Of a stretch of DNA of 64,000 bases, positions 17,222 to 26,429 are shown in pieces. Origin of the DNA: Micromonospora sp. C28SCA-DRY-2 (GTDB taxonomy: Bacteria > Actinomycetota > Actinomycetes > Mycobacteriales > Micromonosporaceae); contig NZ_JAUMKD010000009.1 of the NCBI RefSeq assembly GCF_030519475.1, positions 62,001 to 126,000 on the forward strand, written 5' to 3'. A model generated the notes under the pieces. The model saw nothing but the letters and a program-made list of their open reading frames with translations, had not been told where the DNA came from and searched no databases. Positions within the stretch are counted from its first letter, which is position 1. The number at the start of each line of letters is the position of its first letter. A program made the translations under genes and the position numbers.

Positions 17222-17983
17222 TCAGCCGTCCACGCGGAAGGTCAGCGTCGTGGTGCCCAGCTGGATCATGTCCCCGGGGTTGAGCGCGACGGCGGAGACC
17301 CGCTGGCCGTTGACCATCGTGCCGTTGGTCGAGCCGAGGTCGGTCAGCACGACCTGGCCGCCGTCGAAGTCCAGTCGGGCGTGCCGGCGCGAGATGCCGA
17401 CGTCCGGCAGGCGCAGGTTGGCCTGGTCGCCGCGGCCGATCACGGTCGAGCCCATCTGCAGCGGGTAGGTGCGCCCGTCGCCGGAGACCAGCCGGACGTT
17501 GCGGCCGCCGCCGTGCCCCGGCGGGGGGCCGTAGCCGCCGCCCTGGTCGTAGGCGGGGTACGCGGGCGGGCCGGCGTCGTAGCCGGGCGCCGAGACCGGG
17601 GCGACCTCGCCGCCGGTGTAGACCTCGGCGGTGACCCGGAACATGCCGGTGTCCAGCCCCTCGCCGCGCTCGATCTCGACGATCACGTCGCCGTAGACCG
17701 TCCAGGCCTGCTCGCCGATGAACTCCGCCTGCGACTGGGCCAGTTCCTGGGCCAGCGCGGCGGCGTACGGCGCCAGCCGACTGTGGTCGTACGGCGAGAG
17801 ATCGATCACGTAGCGGTTGGGCACCAACGTGCGCCCACCAGCCAGGATGGCCTTGTGCGCCTCGGCCTCCCGCTGCATGGCGTTGAGGATCTCCACGGGG
17901 TGGACCACCCCTTTGAAGACCTTGGCGAAGGCCCCCTCGACCAGGCCTTCCAGACGCTTCTCGAAGCGTTGCAGCACGCTCAC
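17222..17983 (-). CDS. fhaA: FHA-domain protein FhaA
   Basis: A 253-residue protein with an N-terminal DUF3662 domain (VLQRFEKRLEGLVEGAFAKV; about 1-120), a short Gly/Pro/Tyr-rich linker and a C-terminal FHA domain (about 165-253; VIGRGDQANLRL, SRRHARLDF, GSTNGTMVNG). In mycobacteria it binds phosphorylated MurJ (MviN) and regulates lipid II export. The linker is much shorter than the long Tyr/Gly/Pro-rich linker of the mycobacterial protein. GTG at 17983 is chosen because GGAGGAG lies just upstream; an in-frame ATG at 18010 is the alternative. This is the first gene of the seven-gene operon ending with pknB. Confidence 0.94.
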   Translation of the reverse strand: MSVLQRFEKRLEGLVEGAFAKVFKGVVHPVEILNAMQREAEAHKAILAGGRTLVPNRYVIDLSPYDHSRLAPYAAALAQELAQSQAEFIGEQAWTVYGDVIVEIERGEGLDTGMFRVTAEVYTGGEVAPVSAPGYDAGPPAYPAYDQGGGYGPPPGHGGGRNVRLVSGDGRTYPLQMGSTVIGRGDQANLRLPDVGISRRHARLDFDGGQVVLTDLGSTNGTMVNGQRVSAVALNPGDMIQLGTTTLTFRVDG

Positions 17984-18114
17984 CGGCTCCTCCTCGGGTC
18001 CCGAGGACATGATGGTATCCGGCCGGGGCGCGCGCAGCTCACACGCCGCTCGGCCGGCTGGCGCCCGCCCGTTCGGACGGGCCGATGTTGTCGTGCTACT
18101 CTTTCGTCCGCCAC

Positions 18115-18144
18115 GAACGGTAACCGCTCGACGAACGGTAACCG
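18115..18144. promoter_or_regulatory. Two direct repeats of GAACGGTAACCG upstream of fhaA
   Basis: GAACGGTAACCG occurs at 18115-18126 and 18133-18144, exactly 18 bp apart, between the divergent fhaA operon and tRNA-Leu. A further GGTAACC lies near 18167. Repeated motifs at fixed spacing point to cooperative regulator binding at the fhaA promoter. Regulator unknown. Confidence 0.45.
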
Positions 18145-18235
18145 GTCGCGGTCGACGACCGGAGCCGGTAACCTGGCCGGGCCCCGCTGGAGACAGCAGG
18201 ACCGGCACAGACTACAGTGTTCGAGGTCGAGCCAC

Positions 18236-18321
18236 GGGGAAGTGGCGGAATGGCAGACGCGCACGGTTCAGGTCCGTGTGCCCGAAAGGGCGTGGGGGTT
18301 CAACTCCCCCCTTCCCCACCA
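18236..18321 (+). tRNA. tRNA-Leu(CAG)
   Basis: Acceptor GGGGAAG (18236-18242) pairs with CTTCCCC (18311-18317), followed by discriminator A and an encoded CCA. The anticodon stem CACGG/CCGTG frames loop TTCAGGT with anticodon CAG. There is a long variable arm typical of class II tRNAs, and a T arm GGGGGTTCAACTCCCCC. Total length is 86 nt. Mycobacteria also have a tRNA-Leu next to fhaA. Confidence 0.97.
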
Positions 18322-18328
18322 GAAGTGA

Positions 18329-18358
18329 CGAGGGCTCCGCAGCGATGCGGGGCCCTCG
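18329..18358 (+). terminator. Hairpin after tRNA-Leu
   Basis: CGAGGGCTCCGC (18329-18340) pairs with GCGGGGCCCTCG (18347-18358), with one T-G pair and a 6-nt loop. It begins 8 nt after the tRNA 3' end. Confidence 0.75.
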
Positions 18359-18431
18359 CGCCGTATCGGGGCGTGCCGTACGTCACGCTATGCTCCGATG
18401 GTTTCTGCCTCCGATGGACCAGGAGTGGCGT

Positions 18432-19501
<1,070 letters not shown>

Positions 19502-19505
<4 letters not shown>

Positions 19506-20308
19506 CGCCGAGCCGCAAGCGCAACGTCCTCGGCGTCCTGGTCGACGCCACCGACTACGCCGCCGCCACCGAGCAGGTGGTGGCCGCCGCGCAGGAGCGC
19601 CGGCCGCTGGCGCTGACCGCGCTCGCCGTGCACGGGGTGATGACCGGGGTGCTCGACCGGGCGCACAACGCCCGGCTGAACTCGTTCGACGTGGTCACCC
19701 CGGACGGTCAGCCGGTGCGCTGGGCGCTCAACCTGCTGCACGGCGCCGGCCTCACCGACCGGGTCTACGGCCCGACCCTGACCCTGCACGTGCTGTCCCG
19801 GTTCGCCGACGAGGGACTGCCGGTCTACCTCTACGGCTCCACCGAGGAGACCCTGTCCCGGCTGATCCCGGCGCTGGAGCGGATGTTCCCGGCCCTCAAG
19901 ATCGCCGGGGTGGAGCCGTCCAAGTTCCGCGCCGTGCGCCCCGGCGAGGACGTCGAGATCGCCGACCGGATCAAGGCCAGTGGGGCCCGGCTCGTCCTGG
20001 TCGGGCTCGGCTGCCCGCGCCAGGAGGTCTTCGCGTACGCCATGCGGCCGCTGCTGGACATGCCGCTGATGGCGGTCGGGGCGGCGTTCGACTACCACGC
20101 CGGGCTGCTGCGCAAGCCGCCGCCGTGGATGCAGCGGGCCGGCCTGGAGTGGCTCTGGCGGCTCGGCCTGGAGCCGAAGCGGCTCTGGCACCGCTACCTG
20201 GTGCTCAACCCGGCCTACCTGAGCCGGCTGTTCGGGCAGAAGACCGGCCTGTGGAAGGCGACCCCGCCGCCGCCGGCCACCGAACGCCTGACCGAATTCG
20301 CTGTCTGA
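19502..20308 (+). CDS. WecG/TagA/CpsF family glycosyltransferase
   Basis: A 268-residue protein with the family pattern: ALAVHGVMTG, TPDGQPVRW, VYLYGSTEET, LVLVGLGCPRQE (GxGxPxQE) and VGAAFDYHAG. Family members transfer ManNAc(A) or a related sugar onto lipid-linked intermediates for teichoic acid, common antigen or exopolysaccharide. It has no membrane helix but the C-terminal helix region (WLWRLGLEPKRLWHRY) is the membrane-contacting element of TagA-like enzymes. ATG overlaps the epimerase stop, so the two likely act in one glycan pathway. Confidence 0.92.
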
Positions 20309-20329
20309 CCCGCGTCACGACTACCGCGA

Positions 20330-20358
20330 GGGGCCCCTCCCGGGCTGGGAGGGGCCCC
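20330..20358. terminator. Strong bidirectional terminator
   Basis: GGGGCCCCTCCC (20330-20341) pairs perfectly with GGGAGGGGCCCC (20347-20358) around a 5-nt loop. It lies between the glycosyltransferase and the convergent subtilase gene. Confidence 0.85.
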
Positions 20359-20371
20359 GAGCGGTCGCTGG

Positions 20372-22246
20372 TCAGAGGGTCAGCGTCCAGGTGTTGAGGT
20401 AGCCGGTGTCACCGGAGTAGACGTCCCGCACCCGCAGCTGCCAGGTGCCGTTCGCCGCCTCGCTCGACAGGTTCACGGTGTAGGTGGTGTTGATGTTGTC
20501 CGCGCCGTCCCAGAAGCTGCTGTTCTTCAGCCGGTAGGCCGAGCCGTCCGGAGCGACCAGGTCGACCACCAGGTCACCGCGGTAGGTGTGCACGATGTTC
20601 ACCGCCACCGTCGAGCTCGCCGAGGCGTTCCGGGCGCACCCGGAGATGGTGATCGAGCTGGACACCGTGGCGCCGGTGTCCGGGATCGCCACGTCGGTGC
20701 CGTTGCTGCCGGAGCAGCCGCCGCCACCGGAGCCGGTCACCGTCAGGGTGTAGGTCGCGGTCCGGGTGCCGGAGGCCGCGCTGCCGGTGACGGTCACCGG
20801 GTAGGTGCCGGGCGGCGTGCTGGCCGAGGTGCTGATGGTCAGCGTCGACGAACCACCCGAGGTCACCGTGGCCGGGTTGAACGTGGCGGTCGCGCCGGAC
20901 GGCAGGCCGCTGGCGGAGAGGCTGACCGACTGGGCCGAGCCGTTGGTGGTGGCGGTGCCGACAGTGGTGGTCACCGAGCCGCCGGGCGCGGTGGAGCCGG
21001 AGGTCGGCGAGACCGAGACGGAGAAGTCGTTCACCGGCGGGGTGCCGTCGTTCACCACGTAGAGCAGCCGGTTCGGGGTGCCGGTGCCCGGGTTCGTCAC
21101 CACGTTCGGGGTGGCGTTGTTGACCAGGCTGTCGCGCACCTGCTGCGGGCTCCACGACGGGTTGGCCGAGAGCACCAGCGCCGCGGCGCCGGCCACGTGC
21201 GGGGACGCCATCGAGGTGCCGCTGATCGTGTTCGTGGCGGTGTTGCCGGTGTGCCAGGCGGAGGTGATGTTGACGCCCGGCGCCAGGATGTCGACGCAGG
21301 TGCCGAAGTTGGAGAAGCTCGCCGCCGCGTCGTTGTTCTGGGTGGCGCCGACGGTGATCGCCGAGGCGACCCGGGCCGGCGAGTAGTTGCAGGCGTTCTG
21401 CCGGTTGCCGAAGATGTCGCCGTTGCCGGCCGCGACGGCGTACGTGATGCCGGAGTTGATGGAGTTGGTGACCGCGGTGTCGATCGAGCTGTTGGCGCCG
21501 CCGCCCAGGCTCATGTTCGCCACCGCCGGCTTGACCGCGTTCGCGGTGACCCAGTCGATGCCGGCCACGACCTGGGCGTTGGTGCCGGAGCCCTGGCAGT
21601 TCAGCACCCGGACGCCGACGATCTGGACGCCCTTTGCCACCCCGTACGCGGAGCCGCCGACGGTGCCCGCGACGTGCGTGCCGTGGCCGTTGCAGTCGTC
21701 GGCGGAGCCGCCGTCCACCGCGTCGAAGCCGGAGACCGCCCGGCCGCCGAAGTCGTTGTGCCCGTACAGCACGCCGGTGTCGATGACGTAGGCGCGCACG
21801 TTGGACGCCGTGTTCGGGTAGGTGTACGAGTTGTTCAGCGGCAGGTTGCGCTGGTCGATCCGGTCCAGACCCCAGGACGGGGGGTTGGTCTGGGTGCCGG
21901 AGATCGTCACCGTGTGGTTCTGCTCGACGTACGCCACCGCGGGGTCGGCGGCGATCCGCGCGGCGGCCTTCGCGCCGACCCGGACCTCGAAGCCGCGCAA
22001 CGCCGCGCCGTAGGTACGCGCCACCGTGCCGCCGTGCCGGCCGACCAGGCGCTGGGCGTTGTCACCCACCGCGCTCCGCCCGACGGCGCTGTCCTTGAAC
22101 ACGACGATGTAGCTGTCCGCGACGGCGGTGTCCCCGCCGGCACTGCGGATCACCCCGACCGGTTCGGCGGCCATCGCGGGCGTGGCGGCCGCCACCATCG
22201 CCAGCGCGGCCACCCCGACGAGTACGGACCTGTGTGGAAGAGCCAT
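20372..22246 (-). CDS. Secreted S8 family serine protease (subtilase) with P-domain-like C-terminus
   Basis: A 624-residue protein with a signal peptide (VLVGVAALAMVAAATPAMA), an inhibitor_I9 propeptide (about 30-105) and a peptidase S8 domain: catalytic Asp in YVIDTGV (about 154), His in NGHGTHVAG (about 188) and Ser in SGTSMASPHVAG (about 343). An Ig-like Ser/Thr/Gly-rich domain follows (about 400-495), then a proprotein-convertase P-like domain to the end (ISGCARNAS, HTYRGDLVVDLVAPDG, NGTWQLRVRDVYSGD). It degrades proteins outside the cell. A strong GGAGGGAGG site precedes ATG 22246. Confidence 0.95.
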   Translation of the reverse strand: MALPHRSVLVGVAALAMVAAATPAMAAEPVGVIRSAGGDTAVADSYIVVFKDSAVGRSAVGDNAQRLVGRHGGTVARTYGAALRGFEVRVGAKAAARIAADPAVAYVEQNHTVTISGTQTNPPSWGLDRIDQRNLPLNNSYTYPNTASNVRAYVIDTGVLYGHNDFGGRAVSGFDAVDGGSADDCNGHGTHVAGTVGGSAYGVAKGVQIVGVRVLNCQGSGTNAQVVAGIDWVTANAVKPAVANMSLGGGANSSIDTAVTNSINSGITYAVAAGNGDIFGNRQNACNYSPARVASAITVGATQNNDAAASFSNFGTCVDILAPGVNITSAWHTGNTATNTISGTSMASPHVAGAAALVLSANPSWSPQQVRDSLVNNATPNVVTNPGTGTPNRLLYVVNDGTPPVNDFSVSVSPTSGSTAPGGSVTTTVGTATTNGSAQSVSLSASGLPSGATATFNPATVTSGGSSTLTISTSASTPPGTYPVTVTGSAASGTRTATYTLTVTGSGGGGCSGSNGTDVAIPDTGATVSSSITISGCARNASASSTVAVNIVHTYRGDLVVDLVAPDGSAYRLKNSSFWDGADNINTTYTVNLSSEAANGTWQLRVRDVYSGDTGYLNTWTLTL

Positions 22247-22301
22247 CTTCCTACCTCCCTCCTCCGACCAGCACCGAGCGTCCACCCGTTCGTGGCGGGC
22301 G

Positions 22302-22323
22302 GATCGATGGGCACCAATCGATC
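22302..22323. promoter_or_regulatory. Perfect 7-bp inverted repeat upstream of the subtilase
   Basis: GATCGAT (22302-22308) and ATCGATC (22317-22323) are separated by 8 bases, 55 bp upstream of the protease ATG. It is a candidate operator in the protease leader. The surrounding 22247-22469 gap also has an AGGGGG-ATGA-CCCCCT hairpin (22379-22394) and no gene. Confidence 0.4.
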
Positions 22324-22469
22324 TGAGGGTAGATCGACCCGGAGAGACTGATAAACATGTCGAATCGTCAATAACACCAGGGGGATGACCCCCTACGGGA
22401 CGCGACTACGGGCGGAACGGGGGACGGGCCCGGATTCGCCCGGCCCGCGAACGGGCAAGGCTGTGAGAC

Positions 22470-23132
22470 ATGGAGAGCCATCTCGCCGTGCTGCTGCCGG
22501 TCGCCGCCGTCTGGCTGGCCGCCGGCTACGTCGCGGACGGGCTGCCCCGGATCGACCACGCCCACGCCCTGCGCCGGCGGGCCGGCTGGTCGCTCGTCCT
22601 CACCCTGACCGGACTGGGGCTGACCGCGGCGGTGCTGGCCGCCGGGCTGTCCAGCGGCGGGGCCACCATGGCGGACCGGGCCGCCGGCAACCTCGCCCTC
22701 GCCGCCGGACCGGCCGCGCTGGTCGCGCTGCTCGCCGTACGCCGGCTGCGCCGGTTGTGGGCCGGCGCGGGCGCCTTCGCCGACGCGCCGGACACGCCCG
22801 CGCCGCACGGCCTGCGGGCCGCCGCCGCGCATCCGATGATCGGGCTCCCGTTGCAGGTCACCGGCCTGGCCACGGTGCCGGCGCTGCTCACCGCCGGCGG
22901 CGCGGACCTGCTCGTCGAACCCGGCGTGACCGGCCCGGCGATCACCGCCGGCGCGCTCGGTGTCGCCGTGCTCGGGGTCCGGCACGCGCTGCGGCACAAC
23001 CGGCTGGCCGAGCGGGCGCTGCCGGCGGAACCGCCGGCAGCGGTGCGCTGGGCGGTGCCGGTCGAGCGGATGACGCTGGCCGAACCGGCCGAACCGGTGT
23101 CAGCGGGAGCGGCCGGTCCCCTGCACGTATAG
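22470..23132 (+). CDS. Predicted polytopic membrane protein, unknown function
   Basis: A 220-residue protein with about five hydrophobic segments (near 5-22, 40-60, 70-90, 125-145 and 150-170) rich in Ala/Leu/Gly/Val. I recognise no family motif. It stands alone, convergent with the next gene. The last 33 bases overlap that gene's 3' end. Confidence 0.7.
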   Translation: MESHLAVLLPVAAVWLAAGYVADGLPRIDHAHALRRRAGWSLVLTLTGLGLTAAVLAAGLSSGGATMADRAAGNLALAAGPAALVALLAVRRLRRLWAGAGAFADAPDTPAPHGLRAAAAHPMIGLPLQVTGLATVPALLTAGGADLLVEPGVTGPAITAGALGVAVLGVRHALRHNRLAERALPAEPPAAVRWAVPVERMTLAEPAEPVSAGAAGPLHV

Positions 23133-23507
23133 CAGTTCCAGGATCGCCCGGGTCGCCTCGAACCAGCGGTCCAGCCATCCCGGCGGGGGCACGCTGCCCT
23201 TCGGCGGCAGCTCCATCAGCAGGCCGCGCAGCAGCGGGTGGTCGGCCAGCGACTCGTTCGGCTCCATCGACCAGCCGCCGGGCGGGAACGAGGGCTCGGT
23301 CAGCGGGTTCGGGTCCAACGACGGCAGGGAGAGCGGCGGGCCCGCCTGCTCGGGTGCGGTGGGCGCGGCGTCCCGGCCGGCGTTCTCGGCGTCGGTCGAC
23401 ACCACCTCGGTCAGCACGGTGTCCCGGCGCGCCCCCCGGTACTTGCCACCGAACCGCTCCGGCTTGCCCGGGCCGTTGGTGAGGTTGTCTGAACCGATCG
23501 TCGTCAT
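23100..23507 (-). CDS. Hypothetical soluble protein
   Basis: A 135-residue protein with a polar N-terminus (MTTIGSDNLTNGPGKPERF), a Pro-rich middle and a C-terminal helix-like end (WLDRWFEATRAILELLYVQG). No signal peptide or membrane segment. I do not recognise a domain. ATG 23507 is preferred because the upstream extension is arginine-rich. The 248 bases between this gene and the next one (23508-23755) hold nothing I can support. Confidence 0.55.
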   Translation of the reverse strand: MTTIGSDNLTNGPGKPERFGGKYRGARRDTVLTEVVSTDAENAGRDAAPTAPEQAGPPLSLPSLDPNPLTEPSFPPGGWSMEPNESLADHPLLRGLLMELPPKGSVPPPGWLDRWFEATRAILELLYVQGTGRSR

Positions 23508-23755
23508 CCGTCTCGCCTGCCTAGCCTCGGTTGTCGATCCGCGGCGGGTTGTCGACCAGCGCCGTACCGAGGGGTACAACGAGACGGGACCGATGTGGCG
23601 ACGGGAATCCCGGAGCCGGGGTCGCGTCCGGGCGGCGGGCGGCGCCGCGGCGGCGGGCACGGCGGGGCGACCGCGGCCCCCTCCCGTCTGCCACGGGCAC
23701 GGGCGGGTCCCCGTCCGGCGGACCGGACGGGGACAGCCGCGGTGTCACCCGGTGG

Positions 23756-23956
23756 TCAGTCCCGGCCGAAGCCGCCGCGCTTGGCGCCATCGACGAAGGC
23801 GTGCCAGTCGCCCGGGGCGAAGACCAGGGCGGGACCTGTCTTGTCCTTCGAGTCCCGGACCCCGACCGCCCCGGTCACGTACGCCACCTCCACGCAGTTG
23901 TCACAGTTCGGCCCGCTCTTCGAGCTCTTGAACCACGTTGCCTGCGTCAGGTCCAC
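23756..23956 (-). CDS. DUF397 domain protein
   Basis: A 66-residue DUF397 protein: ATWFKSSKSGPNCDNCVEVA, GVRDSKD and a PGDWHAFVDG end. DUF397 genes regularly follow XRE/DUF5753 regulators in actinobacteria and may modulate them. GTG 23956 gives a 10-nt overlap with the XRE stop (GTGGACCTGA), exactly as in the second module at 61435; this is why it is chosen over ATG 23983, which would add nine residues. Confidence 0.9.
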   Translation of the reverse strand: MDLTQATWFKSSKSGPNCDNCVEVAYVTGAVGVRDSKDKTGPALVFAPGDWHAFVDGAKRGGFGRD

Positions 23957-24828
23957 GGGGAACCCCTTGGTCGCCATTTCCACAACGGCTCCTCTGCCAG
24001 TTTCGCGATGTGTGCGATGGACTCCTCCGGACGAATGGCGGCCGCACGGATGTGATCGAAGATGAAGCTGTACTTCTGCAGTTCGTCACTCTTCTCCAGG
24101 AAGAGCCCACCCGTGGCGTTCTCCGCGTACACGACATCCGGATCACCGGGCTCGGGGAAGCTGAGGATCGTGAAGGTGCCGTCCATGCCGGCGTGCGCCC
24201 CCACCTCGAACGGCAGGATCTGCAACGTCACGTTCGGCAACTCGGCCACCTCGACCAGCCGCTTGAGCTGGCCACGCATCACTTCGTCCCCGCCCACCGG
24301 CCGGCTCACCACCGCCTCATCGAGCACCACCCACAGATCGACCGGATCATCCTGAGTCAGCAACGACTGGCGACCCAGTCGGACACGGACACGTTGTGCG
24401 ACCTGTTCGGCGGTGAAGTCCGGCCGAGCGGCGCGGATCATGGCACTCGCGTACTCCTCGGTCTCCAACAGACCGGGGACCACCTGCTGCTCGTACGCCC
24501 GGATCGAGCTGGCGGCCGCCTCCAGCCCGACGTACGCCCCGACCAGGACCGTGCTGTAGGGGTGCCACCAGCCCTTCTGCCGGGCCTCCCGGGCGATCTG
24601 CACCAGCTCGTCGCTCTCCGCGCCGACCACGCCGTAGATCCGGAGCATGTCCCGCACGTCCCGCGGCGTGGCGGTGGTGTGGCCGGTCTCGATCCGGGAG
24701 ATCTTCGACGCCGAGCACTCCAACTGCTCCGCGACGGCCTCGATGGTGATCCCGGCCGCCTCCCGCTGCCGGCGCAACTCGGCGCCGAGCCGGCGCCGGC
24801 GGATCGTCGGGCTGCGCCGCTCGCTCAC
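23947..24828 (-). CDS. XRE-family regulator with DUF5753
   Basis: A 293-residue protein. An N-terminal helix-turn-helix (about 13-70; LRRQREAAGITIEAVAEQL, CSASKISRIETG) is followed by the DUF5753 effector-like domain (about 95-285; QQVVPGLLETEEYA, VLDEAVVSRPVGG, LQILPFEVGAHAGMDG). WhiJ-type relatives in Streptomyces control development and antibiotic production with small partner proteins. It is coupled to the DUF397 gene. The 25071 palindrome lies about 240 bp upstream and may be its operator. Confidence 0.93.
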   Translation of the reverse strand: MSERRSPTIRRRRLGAELRRQREAAGITIEAVAEQLECSASKISRIETGHTTATPRDVRDMLRIYGVVGAESDELVQIAREARQKGWWHPYSTVLVGAYVGLEAAASSIRAYEQQVVPGLLETEEYASAMIRAARPDFTAEQVAQRVRVRLGRQSLLTQDDPVDLWVVLDEAVVSRPVGGDEVMRGQLKRLVEVAELPNVTLQILPFEVGAHAGMDGTFTILSFPEPGDPDVVYAENATGGLFLEKSDELQKYSFIFDHIRAAAIRPEESIAHIAKLAEEPLWKWRPRGSPWT

Positions 24829-25070
24829 GATCGCACCTCGGCTGCCGTTCCGGCCCGCTCGCTGGCCCTCACCGGTACACCTCCGCGTGGACGCGCCGCT
24901 GTCGCCGCCCGCCGGGGCGCGACACTGGGGCGGCGGGCGAGGCGTTCGCGGCAGGGGTGGTGCCGGTCGTCGGCCGGCCGCGACGGGCGAAACCGGCCCT
25001 CAGTGTGCCGTTTGGACGGCGACGGCTTCAAGCGTCCCGATGCGCGAGCCGCTCGCGTATCGGCAAAAGT

Positions 25071-25091
25071 CGACGTGCAACTTGCATGTCG
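25071..25091. promoter_or_regulatory. 21-bp near-perfect palindrome, candidate operator
   Basis: The core is TGCAA-C-TTGCA (25076-25086), flanked by CGAC on the left (25071-25074) and GTCG on the right (25088-25091); nine of ten base pairs match. It sits in a less GC-rich stretch 25 bp upstream of ATG 25117, between the divergent XRE gene and the small operon. Its length and symmetry fit a dimeric helix-turn-helix protein. Confidence 0.6.
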
Positions 25092-25116
25092 CACGTGTCT
25101 GATGCACTCTGTCCGT

Positions 25117-25485
25117 ATGGCACGGGTCACTCACCGTCAAGATCGCTCGTCCGGAGCGGTGACCCCACCAGCGCCCGGAAACCGGACGGTGATCGTGCCC
25201 GACCTGCGACAACAAGATCTGCCCCGGGCTGATGACCCCGCCGCTGCACGCCAGCAGACTGCGGCGGCGGGAGCGGTGCCCGGGAGCGATCGGGTGTTGG
25301 TCGGGTGGCGGCACGCCACCAGCGGGCGCCGCCCGACCACCACCACCCGCACCCGCCGGCCCACCGGGCACGACCCCGTCGCCCGGCCGGAAACCTTCCC
25401 CCGCCCAGCTCCGCCGGCCCGTCCGCCGGCCAACCCTCCCCAGGAGCCCATGTGCTTCCCCGCTCCGGTGACGTACTGCACGTGA
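25117..25485 (+). CDS. Hypothetical Pro/Arg/Thr-rich protein
   Basis: A 122-residue open frame. The second half has strong G/C third-position bias in this frame, as real genes here do; the first third is weaker. The end, EPMCFPAPVTYCT, overlaps the next gene by GTGA. No family recognised and no ribosome-binding site, so if real it may be leaderless, with its promoter within or next to the 25071 palindrome. An alternative is that only the downstream gene is coding. Confidence 0.4.
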   Translation: MARVTHRQDRSSGAVTPPAPGNRTVIVPDLRQQDLPRADDPAAARQQTAAAGAVPGSDRVLVGWRHATSGRRPTTTTRTRRPTGHDPVARPETFPRPAPPARPPANPPQEPMCFPAPVTYCT

Positions 25486-25739
25486 CTCGCGCGGCGAGTG
25501 TCCAGTTCCTCAGGCCCATCATGTTCCGGGTGATCCGGGTGCTCGACTGGCCGACCTACGACGGTTGGCTCTGGCTCGACGGCTACGAGTTGAACGCGGC
25601 GGGGGACGCGGTCAACCGGCGGTCGATCTTCGTACAGCGGCAGGGGCTGCGCCAGCTGCGGGCCGCCCCGGAAACCCGCCCGCACACCGTGCGGACGGCC
25701 CGCCGGCCGGTCGTACGGACCCCGGTCCGGGTGGGCTGA
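25482..25739 (+). CDS. Small hypothetical protein
   Basis: An 85-residue protein starting with GTG inside the upstream stop (GTGA). It has a conserved-looking core, FRVIRVLDWPTYDGWLWLDG, and an Arg-rich C-terminus. I do not recognise a family. The Trp-rich core suggests a folded mini-domain. The third positions are strongly G/C. Confidence 0.6.
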   Translation: MTRAASVQFLRPIMFRVIRVLDWPTYDGWLWLDGYELNAAGDAVNRRSIFVQRQGLRQLRAAPETRPHTVRTARRPVVRTPVRVG

Positions 25740-25838
25740 CCGCTCCGAACGGCCGCCGGGGGGCATGCCGCCGCCATAGAATCGGTATGCCCACCCCGGC
25801 AGGTTTCCACCCCGCGCGTCCAGGACCCCGAACCTGGG

Positions 25839-26270
25839 ATGGCCATGGTCAATCAGTCCGCCGCGCGGCGGCCCCACCGCTCCCGTATCGCCTACGCCTT
25901 CGGAATCCTGGCGCTGTTCGGCGCCGCGACCACGCTCGTGGTCGTGGTCCGCGACCCCGCCCTGTCGTCCACCCGACTCACCGATCCGGTCCCGGCGCCC
26001 GAGATCACCGTGATCGGCGAGGACCCGTCGGCGCGACCGCACGACGAGTACGACCCGTTCGCGTTCGACGAGTCCGACCCGCCGGCGACCGAGCCGACCC
26101 CCGACGCCGGCGCGCCGGTCGACGCCGCACCGCCGGGCGCGGAGCCGGCGGCGGCCGGCGGGCACACACCGGAGGACATCCGCCGTTCGCTGTTCTGGTC
26201 GGGCGTCCTCGGCCTGGCCATCTCGCTCGCCGGCCTGGGGTTGGTGGGGACGAGACGCCGGATGTGGTGA
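25839..26270 (+). CDS. Two-helix membrane protein, unknown function
   Basis: A 143-residue protein: basic N-terminus, helix at about 18-38, an acidic Pro/Ala-rich outer loop (about 45-110; EYDPFAFDESDPP) and a second helix near the C-terminus (about 118-137) ending in Arg residues. Stands alone; no family recognised. Confidence 0.65.
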   Translation: MAMVNQSAARRPHRSRIAYAFGILALFGAATTLVVVVRDPALSSTRLTDPVPAPEITVIGEDPSARPHDEYDPFAFDESDPPATEPTPDAGAPVDAAPPGAEPAAAGGHTPEDIRRSLFWSGVLGLAISLAGLGLVGTRRRMW

Positions 26271-26326
26271 CCGGTCCCCAACCGGGCCGCCCCCAGCGCC
26301 GGATCAGTCCGCCGGGCCGGATCAGG

Positions 26327-26346
26327 CTGGGCTGGGCTGGGCTGGG
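26327..26346 (+). repeat. Four tandem CTGGG units in a G-rich intergenic tract
   Basis: Four CTGGG units followed by further G-runs extend to about 26420. The tract lies between the convergent membrane-protein and PASTA genes. The regularly spaced G-runs could form a quadruplex or simply be slippage. No gene in 26271-26429. Confidence 0.6.
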
Positions 26347-26429
26347 CCCGGGCTCGGATCGGGCCGGGGTCGGATCGGGCCCTGGGTCGGCTGGGGCCGG
26401 GTCGGCTCGGGCGCGCCGCCGGAATGGGC

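Noticed and set aside
18236..18358. tRNA-Leu as integration site for a genomic island
   Set aside because: No integrase, no direct repeat of the tRNA 3' end was seen in the window, and flanking genes are ordinary.
24829..25130. Additional minus-strand genes upstream of the XRE gene (arginine-rich frames)
   Set aside because: No ribosome-binding site, no family motif, composition typical of non-coding GC-rich DNA.
26327..26420. CTGGG repeat as a G-quadruplex regulatory element
   Set aside because: It lies at the 3' ends of convergent genes and contains irregular G-runs. Slippage explains it; kept only as a repeat feature.
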